A stretch of 64,000 nt of DNA from Gammaproteobacteria bacterium (GTDB lineage Bacteria; Pseudomonadota; Gammaproteobacteria; Thiohalomonadales; Thiohalomonadaceae). A program made the translations under genes and the position numbers. This document shows positions 1 to 8,960 of this stretch, in pieces; the first letter of the stretch is position 1, and each line of letters begins with the position of its first letter. A model generated the notes under the pieces. That model was not told the DNA's origin. It worked only from the letters and a program-made list of their open reading frames with translations, and ran no database searches. The stretch spans positions 1 to 64,000 of the forward strand of contig JAPHTQ010000002.1 of assembly GCA_026196275.1 (NCBI GenBank), read 5' to 3'.

Positions 1-92
1 GTCGCCAGCAGCAGGAACCCACCGAAGTGAGTTAGGTGCCTGCATCTAACCACAGTAGGAATCCTCGTCCTTTAGGGCGGGGAGGATGTCAA
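1..92 (+). mobile_element. Right end of an IS200/IS605-type TnpB element (omegaRNA 3' part)
   Basis: The block ends in a GC-rich hairpin (about 62-83, loop TTTA at 71-74) followed by GGATGTCAA, with TCAA at 89-92. This hairpin-plus-GGATGTCAA ending is the usual right end of IS200/IS605 (IS1341-group) elements. In these elements the same sequence is the 3' scaffold of the omegaRNA used by TnpB. The tnpB gene would lie to the left, outside the window. By the family rule the RNA guide would be the roughly 16-20 bases from 93 on. Whether the left part still holds an intact tnpB cannot be seen. Confidence 0.68.
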
Positions 93-180
93 TCCTTTGT
101 CCCCTGTACCGGGACGCGATTTCTCAGGGGGCCGAAGCCCAGTTCGGTCCGAATAACACTATCGATAATGAGAGTGAATC

Positions 181-1404
181 ATGAAAAACACCTTTGATTA
201 CGTCCTTCCCAACGAGCAAGGCTTCTTCGGCGAGTATGGCGGCAGCTTTATCCCTGAGCAACTGCAGACGATTATAGACGAGATCACCGCCGCCTATCTG
301 GAGATCCGTCAGGATCCGGCCTTTGTCGAGGAGTTGTCCGAGCTATACCGTCACTACGTCGGGCGTCCCAGCCCGATCTTTCACGCCAGGAATCTCTCCG
401 CCAAATACGGTACCGATATCTACCTCAAGCGCGAGGATCTGAACCACACCGGTGCGCACAAGATCAACCACTGTCTGGGCGAGGCGCTGCTGGCGAAGAA
501 GATGGGCAAGCAGAAGCTCATCGCCGAGACAGGCGCCGGCCAGCACGGCGTGGCGCTGGCCACCGCCGCGGCACTGGTGGGGTTGGAGTGTGACATCTAC
601 ATGGGCGAGGTGGATATCAAGAAGGAGCACCCGAACGTGGTGCGGATGCAGATCCTGGGGGCGAAAGTGATTCCCGCGACCCACGGCCGCAAGACCCTGA
701 AGGAGGCGGTGGATGCCGCTTTCGAGGGCTATGTGAAGGATCCGGTGACCCAGTTCTACGCCATTGGCTCGGTGGTCGGTCCGCACCCCTTCCCGATGAT
801 GGTGCGCGACTTCCAGTCCATTGTCGGCAACGAGGCAAAAGAGCAATTCATGGAGATGACCGGCGGCCTGCCCGACAACATCGTCGCCTGCGTCGGTGGC
901 GGTTCCAACGCCATGGGGATATTCAGTGCATTTCTCGATGATAAGGCGGTGGCGTTGCACGGTGTTGAGCCTTCGGGTCGCAATCTGGATGAGGACGGCG
1001 AGCACGCTGCCACCATCACCAAGGGCCAGCCCGGTATCATGCATGGCTTCAAGTCCTACATGCTGCAGGATGCCCAGGGCGAGCCGATGGAGGTCTACTC
1101 AGTGGCCAGCGGCCTGGATTACCCCTCGGTTGGCCCACAGCACAGCTACCTCAAGGACCTCGGCCGGGTGCAGTACAGCCACATCAACGACGCCGAGGCG
1201 ATCGACGCCTTCTTCGATCTTTCGCGCATGGAGGGGATCATCCCCGCCATCGAGTCGGCCCACGCCGTGGCCCATGCCATCCGCATGGCCAAGGAGGGGG
1301 AAAGGGGCACTATCCTCATCAATCTCTCCGGCCGTGGCGACAAGGATATCGACTTCGTCGCCGAGAACTACGGCAAGCAGTATGGGGTGATGAACATCCT
1401 GTAA
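181..1404 (+). CDS. trpB: Tryptophan synthase beta chain, orphan copy
   Basis: PLP enzyme that condenses indole with serine to make tryptophan, normally in an alpha2-beta2 complex with TrpA. The 407-residue length is normal. The PLP lysine is K94 in GAHKINH. The substrate-loop motif [11 protein letters not shown], the phosphate-binding [10 protein letters not shown] and the C-terminal NLSGRGDKD are all present. No trpA or other trp gene is near: the next gene is cobO, convergent. The sequence around the active lysine ([15 protein letters not shown]) differs from the enterobacterial HKTNQVLGQALLAKR form. This suggests a second or transferred TrpB lineage that may act on free indole. Start ATG follows a weak GAGAG. 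An IS605-type end lies 88 bases upstream. Confidence 0.93.
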   Translation: MKNTFDYVLPNEQGFFGEYGGSFIPEQLQTIIDEITAAYLEIRQDPAFVEELSELYRHYVGRPSPIFHARNLSAKYGTDIYLKREDLNHTGAHKINHCLGEALLAKKMGKQKLIAETGAGQHGVALATAAALVGLECDIYMGEVDIKKEHPNVVRMQILGAKVIPATHGRKTLKEAVDAAFEGYVKDPVTQFYAIGSVVGPHPFPMMVRDFQSIVGNEAKEQFMEMTGGLPDNIVACVGGGSNAMGIFSAFLDDKAVALHGVEPSGRNLDEDGEHAATITKGQPGIMHGFKSYMLQDAQGEPMEVYSVASGLDYPSVGPQHSYLKDLGRVQYSHINDAEAIDAFFDLSRMEGIIPAIESAHAVAHAIRMAKEGERGTILINLSGRGDKDIDFVAENYGKQYGVMNIL

Positions 1405-1432
1405 CGTGCGCTCAGGTTCTGGAGGGCCGCTG

Positions 1433-1449
1433 CGCTCCCGCTGGGAGCG
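1433..1449. terminator. Hairpin between convergent trpB and cobO
   Basis: Perfect inverted repeat CGCTCCC-GCT-GGGAGCG lies just after the trpB stop, followed by a second, looser one (GGGGTGGAT 1456-1464 with ATCCACCCC 1477-1485) that runs into the end of cobO. Neither has a T tract, so intrinsic termination is only a guess. Confidence 0.35.
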
Positions 1450-1470
1450 TAGGCGGGGGTGGATACCTCA

Positions 1471-2073
1471 TCATAAATCCACCCCGGGTTGCGCCTTCAC
1501 CCCGGCACGAAAGGCGTGTTTGGTATCGTGCATCTCGGTGACGGTGTCGGCCAGTTCGATGAGTGGCTCGGGGGCGCCGCGACCGGTGACGATCACGTGC
1601 TGCATCGGCGGGCGTGCGGTCAGGTCGGCCAGCACGCTCTCCAGCTCCAGCCAGCCGTATTTGAGCGGGTAGGTGAGCTCGTCGAGGATCACCAGACCAA
1701 GGTCCTCATCCTGCAGCATCTCGCGCACTTTCTCCCAACCCCGCCGGGCGGTGGCGATGTCCTGGACGAGGTTTTGCGTCTCCCAGGTAAAGCCTTCGCC
1801 AAGCAGGTGCCACTGTACACCAGGCTGCCGACGGAAGAACACCTCCTCTCCTGTGTGATCGCGCCCCTTGATGAACTGCGCCACGCCGGCTTGCATGCCG
1901 TGGCCCAGGGACCGCGCGAGCATACCGAAGGCGGAGGAGGATTTGCCTTTGCCGTTGCCGGTGAGTACCAGCAGCACGCCGCGGTTGATATCGGAAGCCT
2001 GGATCTTCTCATCGATCACCGCCTTTTTGCGCGCCATGCGTGCGTTGTGGCGCTGGCTCTTTTCACTGTTCAT
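1471..2073 (-). CDS. cobO: Corrinoid adenosyltransferase, CobO/BtuR type
   Basis: Transfers the adenosyl group of ATP to the cobalt of cob(I)alamin or cob(I)yrinic acid diamide, giving the coenzyme form. The 200-residue protein has the P-loop GNGKGKSSSAFG at about residues 39-50 and the family motif LDELTYPLKYGW. A longer frame to 2157 exists. The ATG at 2073 is preferred because the protein then begins like other family members and overlaps the end of btuF by 11 bases, a sign of translational coupling. It is the last gene of the riboswitch-led operon. A second, unrelated adenosyltransferase is encoded two genes upstream. Confidence 0.93.
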   Translation of the reverse strand: MNSEKSQRHNARMARKKAVIDEKIQASDINRGVLLVLTGNGKGKSSSAFGMLARSLGHGMQAGVAQFIKGRDHTGEEVFFRRQPGVQWHLLGEGFTWETQNLVQDIATARRGWEKVREMLQDEDLGLVILDELTYPLKYGWLELESVLADLTARPPMQHVIVTGRGAPEPLIELADTVTEMHDTKHAFRAGVKAQPGVDL

Positions 2074-2872
2074 CGTTTTGCCATTGTCCTTTGTGTTGTG
2101 CCAGTTCTCGCAACCCTTGCAGCAGTGTTGGTGCCGGGTGGAGAAACTTGTCGCCATCGAGGTTAATGATGGTCAGCGGCGTCTTGGGTTTTATAAAGGC
2201 GCACTGTTTGTTCTGTTTGCGCTCGAAGATAAAGAGAAGCTCCGGCTCCAATTCATTGATCAGCGTGCTGAGGGTGGCGAGCTCCTCGCCCGGTCTGATG
2301 TGGCGGATCTTCTCCGCGGTTTCCACGTTGATGAAACCGGCATGGCTGAAGAGTTCACTGAGCCAGCGTTTCTGGCCGAAGGAGTAGGGCGTACCGGAGC
2401 AGGCGGAGAGGAGCAGCACTTTTTTGTTGTTGCCGTTTATCTGCGCTGCAAGGTTCGTCCATTGCCGGTGAAAGTCCGTGCCCCGCGCTTCGATGTTGCG
2501 GATCCTGGTCTCATGGCCGATGAGGCGCAGGTTCACCTCGATCTCCGCCATGCTGGCGAAGCCGCCGAGGCGAAAACTGCGAGTGCCTTCCGGTGTGATT
2601 GCGGCCAGTCTCTCTACAGGCGTCCAGTCGGAGGTGAAGAGCAGATCCGGCTCCAGGGTGGCGATTACCTCGCCGTCCGGGTCGAGCACGCCGCCGGTAT
2701 GGGGACGCTCGAGTTTGTCATAGCGGCTGACGCCGACGATGCACGACTCCAGATCGAGCCACTGCAATGTCTTGGTGATATAGGGCGACTGGCTGATGAT
2801 GCGCGGGCAGGCCGGTTCCGCGGCTAGGGATGTGCTCAGTAGTAGCGCAGTTATCAGGAGAAGGTTCTTCAT
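2063..2872 (-). CDS. btuF: Periplasmic cobalamin-binding protein
   Basis: Probable substrate-binding protein of the BtuCDF vitamin B12 importer. The 269-residue protein starts with a signal peptide (MKNLLLITALLLSTSLAAEP). A class III periplasmic-binding fold follows, seen in RIISQSPYITKTLQWL, ATLEPDLLFTS and the C-terminal ELEPELLFIFERK. Its permease and ATPase partners (btuC, btuD) are about 9 kb away on the same strand. Position between an adenosyltransferase and cobO supports corrinoid rather than iron-siderophore binding, which the same fold can also serve. Confidence 0.85.
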   Translation of the reverse strand: MKNLLLITALLLSTSLAAEPACPRIISQSPYITKTLQWLDLESCIVGVSRYDKLERPHTGGVLDPDGEVIATLEPDLLFTSDWTPVERLAAITPEGTRSFRLGGFASMAEIEVNLRLIGHETRIRNIEARGTDFHRQWTNLAAQINGNNKKVLLLSACSGTPYSFGQKRWLSELFSHAGFINVETAEKIRHIRPGEELATLSTLINELEPELLFIFERKQNKQCAFIKPKTPLTIINLDGDKFLHPAPTLLQGLRELAQHKGQWQNDEQ

Positions 2873-2882
2873 TTTGATTTGG

Positions 2883-3006
2883 GTTTCAAGTTTGTAGTCT
2901 CAAGTTCCAGGTTTAAGAACCGTCTCGGGCAATGGTGCTGAGTGAGTGTCTGATTGCGTATGATCCGGAATGCGCCTCTTTAAACCTTGAACTTTCAACC
3001 TGAAAC
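2883..3006. repeat. Palindromic repeat, GTTTAA/CAAGTT family, copy 1
   Basis: The gap between btuF and the PduO-type gene begins GTTTCAAG and ends in CCTGAAAC, with inner arms built from CAAGTTCCAGGTTTAAG on the left and CTTTAAACCTTGAACTTTC on the right. A sequence of the same make-up fills the msrQ-msrP gap (50269-50396). It resembles a small non-coding palindromic element inserted between co-directional genes. Confidence 0.55.
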
Positions 3007-3554
3007 TAACGTCTCTTCGGTTCCCACAACACCTCTTCGCCGTTCTCAAACCTCGCGAGTACGCGGGCGATGACGAACAGCAGATCGGAGAGACGGTTGA
3101 GGTAGGCGATGCTCGCACTGTTCAGCTTTTCCCCCTTTGACAGGGTGTAGACACGCCGCTCGGCGCGGCGGCAGATGGTGCGTGCCAGATGGCAGTGGGC
3201 GGTGGCGCGGCCGCCGGCGGGAAGGATGAACTCCTTGAGCATGGGCAGTTCGGCGTTGTATGCATCTAGCTGCTGTTCCAGCGCGTCGATATCGCCTTGG
3301 CCGATAAGGGTGTGGCCGGGTACTGAAAGTTCACCGCCCAGGTCAAACAGTCGGTGCTGGATATCATTTAGCCGCGCATCCATCCCCTCGGGCAGATCTT
3401 CTGCACGGACCAGGCCGATGGCGCTGTTGAGTTCGTCTACGGTACCGAAGGCCTCGATGCGGATGTGGTCCTTCTCCACCCGGCTGCCGTCACCGAGGCC
3501 GGTGGTGCCGCTGTCGCCGGTGCGAGTGTAGATCTTGGAAAGTCGGTGACCCAT
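3006..3554 (-). CDS. ATP:cob(I)alamin adenosyltransferase, PduO/MMAB type
   Basis: Trimeric ATP-dependent adenosyltransferase, a different fold from CobO. The 182-residue protein has the N-terminal ATP loop KIYTRTGDSGTTGLGDG, the corrinoid-site segment TVDELNSAIG, and the C-terminal RTICRRAERR and YLNRLSDLLFVIAR. All are diagnostic for the family. It lies between the tonB-like gene and btuF in the B12 operon. Having both fold types in one operon is notable: one may serve salvage of imported B12 and the other de novo corrinoid or direct delivery of AdoCbl to enzymes, but the sequence does not say which. Confidence 0.93.
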   Translation of the reverse strand: MGHRLSKIYTRTGDSGTTGLGDGSRVEKDHIRIEAFGTVDELNSAIGLVRAEDLPEGMDARLNDIQHRLFDLGGELSVPGHTLIGQGDIDALEQQLDAYNAELPMLKEFILPAGGRATAHCHLARTICRRAERRVYTLSKGEKLNSASIAYLNRLSDLLFVIARVLARFENGEEVLWEPKRR

Positions 3555-3565
3555 CAGAGTGCTCC

Positions 3566-4306
3566 TTAGCCCTCCAGGCGGTAGATAACGGGAATTTGCA
3601 GGGTGAAGCTGTGCGCTGTCTCGTGCTCCAGTCGTTCGACTTTGGTCAGTGACTTGAGTGCGGCGCGATCCAGCACCCCGTGTCCGGAACTGCGAGCGAT
3701 ACGGGCATCAAGAATGCGACCGTCACTCTCCAGGCGGAAAGCCAGCACGACTTCGCCCTGCCAGCCGCGTTTGCGTGCCAGAAGCGGGTAGCTGAAATGG
3801 TGGACGAGGGCTTGCTGAATTTCAACTTCGAGGCGCTGACGCACGTCCTGGGTTTCCATTGCCGTGTGCATCCCCGCCTTGGCTATGGCGTTTTGTGCTG
3901 GTGGCTGGCCGGCGGCCGGTGCTGTCAGCGGGTGCGTTTTCTTTGCCACTGACGGCATAACCTTTTGTTCCAGGATTCTCGTTGTTGAGCGTTCGCCGCT
4001 ATTGTCTGAACGGGTGGGAGTTTTCTCCGCTGCCGGCCGACTGTTGCTGATCTGTACGGGGGATTCTTTCACCACTGCAGGTTTTGTCTGCTGACGGTTT
4101 GTCGGTGGGACAGACGGGGATGACAAGCGCAGTGTCAGAGTCTGTGCTGGCTGCAGCTCGGAAACGTAGGATGGTGGCTCAGATTCTTGCTCCCAGCCCT
4201 GCAGTAACCACAGGTGGAACGTTAGGGAGAGTAAGACAAACCACCCCAACGTTGCGCCGTGCCAGTGGCGTGGCGACCGGTGGTGGGGTGTGAATGTACT
4301 CTGCAT
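3566..4306 (-). CDS. TonB-family energy transducer
   Basis: Inner-membrane protein that passes proton-motive energy to TonB-dependent receptors. The 246-residue protein has a short cytoplasmic N terminus, one membrane segment (about residues 19-36, WFVLLSLTFHLWLL), a Pro/Lys/Ser-rich periplasmic linker, and a C-terminal TonB domain with YPLLARKRGWQGEVVLAFRL. It starts 9 bases downstream of the btuB stop, so it is likely dedicated to BtuB, and perhaps to the second receptor at 9538-11613. No exbBD pair is in the window. Confidence 0.88.
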   Translation of the reverse strand: MQSTFTPHHRSPRHWHGATLGWFVLLSLTFHLWLLQGWEQESEPPSYVSELQPAQTLTLRLSSPSVPPTNRQQTKPAVVKESPVQISNSRPAAEKTPTRSDNSGERSTTRILEQKVMPSVAKKTHPLTAPAAGQPPAQNAIAKAGMHTAMETQDVRQRLEVEIQQALVHHFSYPLLARKRGWQGEVVLAFRLESDGRILDARIARSSGHGVLDRAALKSLTKVERLEHETAHSFTLQIPVIYRLEG

Positions 4307-4315
4307 AGTTGTGGC

Positions 4316-6100
4316 CTACTGCCGGTAGCTCAGGGTCAGATAGGCGGAAGCACCAGCCGTGTTGTAGCCGCTGGCCAATTCATACTCTTCATCAAGCAGG
4401 TTCTCGATACGTCCTCCCAGTGCCCATCTCTTCGCCATGCGATAATCAGCGCTGAGATTCAGCAGGATGTAACTTGAGAGTTCAATACGTTGTGCAGGGA
4501 ATCCAGTGGTGTCCTCGCGTGGGCCGGTGTAGTTGGCCTCGATACCAAGGGTGGTACGGGCACTCACTGGCCCCCGGGCAGTGAAAAACAGCTTTTTCTC
4601 GGCCCGGCGCAGTAGTGACTCGCCGCTCTTTTCATCCTCACTCCGTTGCAGGGTAACGCCGCTGCCCAGTTGCCACTGGCCGAGCTTGTGGTTGTATTCC
4701 AGCTCGAGACCTTCAAGCTGTGCTTTGCCAACGTTGACTGCCTGCCAGGTGAGTGGGTCGGACTGGATAAGATTTTCTACACGGGTCTGGTAGAGACTGG
4801 CTTGCAGCCCCCCGAGGCGGTAACCCAATTCCGTAGTGGTCGACTCTTCCGGTTCGATATCGGGGTTACCGTAGAAGGGATAGTAGAGCTCGTTGAAGGT
4901 GGGCGCCTTGAAGGCGGTAGCGTAGCTGGCGTAAATGCGCCCGGCGCCAAGGCGGCTACCGAGGGTAAGGCGGCCTGTATTATGGCGGCCATATTTGCTG
5001 TGATCGTCGCTACGTCCCCCGATCAAGAGATCGAAGCGCTCGCCGCTCCACTGGTACTGCAGGAAGCCGGCGCGGTTGTCGATGCGCTCATTGTAGTTGT
5101 CGGTGATCTCGCCATGATCCTGTTGCAGCTCAAGACCAAGCGTGAGCAGACTCGCCTCGCCAAGTGCCAGATCATTCTGCCAATTGCCACCACGGCGTTG
5201 AGTGGTGATCTCTGCCGGCCAGCTGTCGTGTGATTCGTAGCGGTCCTGGCTGGCGTTGAATACGAAACGCTGAGACCAGATGTCGCTCGCCTGCCAGTCG
5301 AGGCGCATTTCTCCGCTACTGTTGATGGTATCCGCGTAGGCGTCGGAGTAACCACTGTCGTCGTAGTCACTGCGGCCGCTGCTATGCAGTAGGTTAACAG
5401 CAAGGTCCGTACGTGCGTTCAGCGGAAGATTCAGTCCAGCCCCTACACTGCTGCGCCGGTAGCCATCACGGTCAGCCTCAAAGCGGCTCGATTCGGACGA
5501 GGTCGAGGAGAACCCCTCGTCCTGCTCATGACTGAAATTGATATGGATACGACCACCACCGAGCTGGCCGTCAGTGCCGACGCTTGCCTTGCCCGTGCGG
5601 TAGCTGCCGCCAGTGAGGCTGGCATACATACCATCACCTTTGCGTGTAAAGATCTGGATGACACCGCCGATGGCCTCAGAGCCGTAGAGGGTGGAGTTAG
5701 GGCCACGCACGATCTCAATACGTTCGATCTGTTCTGGGGATATACCCGCCCAGTTGAAACTTCCGGTAGTCACCGATGCAACACGCACGCCGTCAATCAG
5801 CACCAGCACATGGTCCGACTCGCTGCCGCGCAGATAAATACTGCTGCTGCTGCCCGGGCCGCCGGTACGACTGATATCAAGACCAACGGTACGGCTCTGA
5901 AGCAGCTCAAACAGTGTATTGCTGTGACTTGATGCGATTGCATCACGATCGATTACTGTTACTGAGGCGAGGGTTCCGTCCACGGTCTGGGCGGTACGTG
6001 TGGCAGTGACGATGATGGGCTCAACGGTGCCGTTTTCGGCTGCGGTAGGGGTTGAAACGCCGGCCAGTATGGCGGCGATAACTATTTTTTTGTTAGGCAT
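4316..6100 (-). CDS. btuB: Vitamin B12 TonB-dependent outer-membrane receptor
   Basis: Probable cobalamin receptor. The 594-residue protein has a signal peptide (about 1-21), a TonB box within EPIIVTATR, a plug domain with LIDGVRV and EIVRGPNSTLYGSEAIGGVI, and a 22-strand-type barrel ending in an aromatic/polar C terminus (YLTLSYRQ). The length is close to that of E. coli BtuB. It is the first gene downstream of a cobalamin riboswitch and is followed by tonB, an adenosyltransferase and btuF. This makes corrinoid the likely ligand. Confidence 0.92.
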   Translation of the reverse strand: MPNKKIVIAAILAGVSTPTAAENGTVEPIIVTATRTAQTVDGTLASVTVIDRDAIASSHSNTLFELLQSRTVGLDISRTGGPGSSSSIYLRGSESDHVLVLIDGVRVASVTTGSFNWAGISPEQIERIEIVRGPNSTLYGSEAIGGVIQIFTRKGDGMYASLTGGSYRTGKASVGTDGQLGGGRIHINFSHEQDEGFSSTSSESSRFEADRDGYRRSSVGAGLNLPLNARTDLAVNLLHSSGRSDYDDSGYSDAYADTINSSGEMRLDWQASDIWSQRFVFNASQDRYESHDSWPAEITTQRRGGNWQNDLALGEASLLTLGLELQQDHGEITDNYNERIDNRAGFLQYQWSGERFDLLIGGRSDDHSKYGRHNTGRLTLGSRLGAGRIYASYATAFKAPTFNELYYPFYGNPDIEPEESTTTELGYRLGGLQASLYQTRVENLIQSDPLTWQAVNVGKAQLEGLELEYNHKLGQWQLGSGVTLQRSEDEKSGESLLRRAEKKLFFTARGPVSARTTLGIEANYTGPREDTTGFPAQRIELSSYILLNLSADYRMAKRWALGGRIENLLDEEYELASGYNTAGASAYLTLSYRQ

Positions 6101-6225
6101 GGTGTTCCTCTGCGCTCACCCGCGCGTGCAGTATAGGGATAGAGCCAGTGGTGAGGGAGGGATTGAGTGGAAACAGAGATGCTGCAGTCAGTTTGCACCC
6201 GTGTACCGCCCTCCGCAGCACTGGC

Positions 6226-6410
6226 ATGTCTGCTTCAGGCCGGTCTCCGGGCTTGCGGCTGGAATTGTGTGATTCCGGCCCAGTCGCCTTCCCGCGTCAT
6301 CGACGCAGTGGCTGTGTGACTGGGCTTTTAACCGCTTACCGTTGCGGGGGCAGCATCGGAATTGTCCGGTTCCTGTGACCAGGGGACGCACCGATTTCCC
6401 GTTTCATTCC
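6226..6410 (-). promoter_or_regulatory. Cobalamin riboswitch upstream of btuB
   Basis: Read on the minus strand, the segment shows the conserved pieces of the B12-binding aptamer in order: GGGAAATCGGTGCG, CTGCCCCCGCAACGGTAAG, AGCCCAGTCACACAGCCACTG, GGGAAGGCGACTGGGC and AGCCCGGAGACCGGCCT. The B12 box (GCCACTGC) is at 6305-6312. The aptamer ends about 125 bases before the btuB start. No T-tract terminator follows, so control is more likely at the ribosome-binding site. Ends are approximate. It probably represses the whole btuB-tonB-pduO-btuF-cobO unit when cobalamin is plentiful. Confidence 0.93.
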
Positions 6411-6452
6411 GTGGAGCGACTGCTCCGTGGAACACCTGAAACTGGGGCAACA

Positions 6453-8960
6453 TTAATCCGGCTGGTGTTGGCTGTCAAGCCGCTGGTTCGCATCACGCCG
6501 GCTAAGGGTCTGACAGATAACGGCGTTCAGTTTTTCCGGGGTGAAGGGTTTGGCAAGGAAGTGATCCATGCCGACCTCGATGCAGCGGTCACGCTCTTCC
6601 TGCATGATATTTGCGGTGAGGGCGATGACCGGTGTTGATGCCTTGTGACGATCCTGCATCCGGCGCAGTTCCCGGGTGGCCTGGATACCATCCATCACCG
6701 GCATGTGCAGATCCATCAGGACCAGGTCGAAGTTATCCTTTTCCAGGCATTGCAGGGCTTCGGCACCATTAGTGGCCAGCTCGACCGTGTGTCCCTCCTG
6801 CTCCAGCAGGGTCTTTGCGACCTTGCTGTTGATCGCGTTGTCTTCGACCAGGAGGATGTACTGCGGTTGCAGGGGATAGTCGTGGCAGGATGCAGCCGCT
6901 GTGTGCGGTTTCTGCTCCTGCGCCAGCGGGAGTTCCAGTTCGGCGATGAATGTACTGCCGTTCGGTCCGGATTCGCTCAGGCGGATATCGCCGCCCATGG
7001 CGTTGAGCAACCGCCGGGAAATGGCCAGTCCAAGGCCGGTGCCCTCATAACTGCGTGTGCTGCCCATGTCCAGTTGGGTAAATTCCTCAAATATTTTTTG
7101 GGCGTACTCGGCCGGAATCCCTACCCCGGTATCACTGACCGAGATGCGGATGGCGGCTTGCCGGTTTGCCAGTAGCTGACCGCTGATCTCGATCTTGACG
7201 CTGCCCTCCCGGGTGAACTTGATGGCATTGCTCACCAGATTGAGCAGGACCTGACGCAGCCGTGTGGCATCGCCGTAGAGTTGCATCGGTGTGGCAGGAT
7301 CGATCTGTTTTTCCAGTACGAGCCCTTTTTCTCGGGCATGCAGCTCGAAGAGTCTGACGGTCTCCTCCACGACTCTATTCAGATCGAAGTTATGCGATTC
7401 AAGTTTCAGTTTTCCGGCCTCGACCTTGGAGATGTCAAGGATGTCGTTGATCAGCAGCAAGAGCTGTTCACTGGAGAGGTTGATAATGTCGAGATATTCA
7501 CGTTGATCCGGGCGGGGTGAACTGCGCATTAGCAGTTTCACCATGCCAATGATGCCGTTCAGCGGAGTGCGGATCTCGTGACTCATGGTTGCCAGAAATT
7601 GGCTCTTTGCCCTGGATGCTGTTTCCGCCTCGTCACGAGCCTGTTCCAGTGCCTTCTGGGTCTTTTTCAGTTCGGTGATATTGGTGGCAGTTTCCAGCCG
7701 TACCGTTGTGCCGTCGACCCAGCGGATAGCGCGATCCCTGCAGGTGTACCACTCATTGGTCAGGGTGTTACAGAAGTCCCAGGTGTACACGCCGCAGGGC
7801 TGGCCCTGTTTATCCACGATTCTGTCGTTGGTGCAGAATTCACAGGGGCCGGTTTGATCTTTTCGCAGGACTTCCCAGCATTTGCGCCCGAAAGTCTCGC
7901 CAAACACCTTCCGCGCGGCCCTGTTCATGAACAGCAGCTCATAGGTCTCCATGTTGGCGACGTAGACAAGATCGTCGATGCTGTCGACCACCGTGGAGAA
8001 ACGTTCTTCGGAAGCGCGAATGATGTTTTCGGCATATTTGAGCTGGGTGACTTCGGCAATGCTGATGATTACCGCCTGCTGGTCGTGAAAATTGACTTGT
8101 CTCGCGGAGAGCAGTGCCCAGTAGGGATTGTCGTTGTAACCACGAAGTTCGCACTCAAAACCCGTTATGTCCTTTTCCATGGCAATGGCCTTGCGCAACA
8201 CATCAAAGTCGTGACTATCGTGGAAAATATCTTTCAGTGATCTCCCTGCCGCTGTGCGCTGGGGGGAGAAGTTTTCCTGCGCACTCTTGTTGCTGCGAAT
8301 GATACTCATCAGATCAGCGCTGATAGCGAACACCGGAAAGGACATTGCATCAAAGGTCTGACCGAGCATGGCATCACTGCGCTGTGCTCGGGTCAGTAGG
8401 CTGCTGATTATCCACCAGGCCGAGGAGAGCAGCAGGATCATTACCGCCATGGCCAGATAGAGACGCTTTCTGACATCGCTGCGCAGCTGTTCAAAGAAAC
8501 TGTTGTTGGAGTGGAAGGTGGCAATCCCGAGAAGTTCCCGGGTCTGTTTGGCATAGAGCGGGATCTCGCTGGTGAAACAGTCGGGGCAGAGGTTGTTGCC
8601 GCGAACGACCCAGTGAACGCTATCGGGACCGAATAGCGAGCCATCGAGCTCTACGCTGATTCCTTCGATAAACGGCTTTCCGGTGATGGGGTCGGTGAGT
8701 ACCAGGATCTCGTCCATGGTCCATTCAAGTTCCTGGCGTTGCTCGCCCTCACTACTGTCCAGTGCATCCGAGAGCAGCCAGGCGTGTGAATGGGCCATGA
8801 TATTCGCCTGTGTCCGGGCATCGGCTTCGAGACGGGGTTCGAGTACCCACAGCCAGTAGATACCGAACAGCGAGGTGGTAACGGCGGTCAGCAGCAGGAA
8901 GACAAGCCCGAGGCGGGCCTGAATGCTGCCTGGAATGCGTATGCCGACTCTATCGAACAT
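6453..8960 (-). CDS. Membrane hybrid histidine kinase with two PAS domains and receiver
   Basis: 835-residue hybrid sensor kinase. Order: membrane segment (about 15-37), periplasmic domain with a CPDC motif (C125, C128), second membrane segment (about 167-190), PAS, PAS with several cysteines (GPCEFCTNDR), HisKA with phospho-His H461 in SHEIRTPLNG, HATPase ([17 protein letters not shown]), and a C-terminal receiver with phospho-Asp D750 (LMDLHMPVMDG). The ATG at 8960 is chosen over an upstream frame because AGGTGG lies 9 bases before it and it overlaps the previous stop by 11 bases. It is third in an operon with a TonB-dependent receptor and a YfiR-like protein. No partner regulator is adjacent. 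Confidence 0.92.
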   Translation of the reverse strand: MFDRVGIRIPGSIQARLGLVFLLLTAVTTSLFGIYWLWVLEPRLEADARTQANIMAHSHAWLLSDALDSSEGEQRQELEWTMDEILVLTDPITGKPFIEGISVELDGSLFGPDSVHWVVRGNNLCPDCFTSEIPLYAKQTRELLGIATFHSNNSFFEQLRSDVRKRLYLAMAVMILLLSSAWWIISSLLTRAQRSDAMLGQTFDAMSFPVFAISADLMSIIRSNKSAQENFSPQRTAAGRSLKDIFHDSHDFDVLRKAIAMEKDITGFECELRGYNDNPYWALLSARQVNFHDQQAVIISIAEVTQLKYAENIIRASEERFSTVVDSIDDLVYVANMETYELLFMNRAARKVFGETFGRKCWEVLRKDQTGPCEFCTNDRIVDKQGQPCGVYTWDFCNTLTNEWYTCRDRAIRWVDGTTVRLETATNITELKKTQKALEQARDEAETASRAKSQFLATMSHEIRTPLNGIIGMVKLLMRSSPRPDQREYLDIINLSSEQLLLLINDILDISKVEAGKLKLESHNFDLNRVVEETVRLFELHAREKGLVLEKQIDPATPMQLYGDATRLRQVLLNLVSNAIKFTREGSVKIEISGQLLANRQAAIRISVSDTGVGIPAEYAQKIFEEFTQLDMGSTRSYEGTGLGLAISRRLLNAMGGDIRLSESGPNGSTFIAELELPLAQEQKPHTAAASCHDYPLQPQYILLVEDNAINSKVAKTLLEQEGHTVELATNGAEALQCLEKDNFDLVLMDLHMPVMDGIQATRELRRMQDRHKASTPVIALTANIMQEERDRCIEVGMDHFLAKPFTPEKLNAVICQTLSRRDANQRLDSQHQPD

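Noticed and set aside
343-1044. Long minus-strand frame opposite trpB
   Set aside because: Shadow of trpB: no ribosome site, composition follows the complementary gene.
1868-2827. 319-codon plus-strand frame opposite cobO/btuF
   Set aside because: The minus strand encodes two well-conserved proteins here; the plus frame has no recognisable motif.
6188-6391. 67-codon minus-strand frame upstream of btuB
   Set aside because: It lies within the cobalamin riboswitch; sequence is explained by RNA structure.
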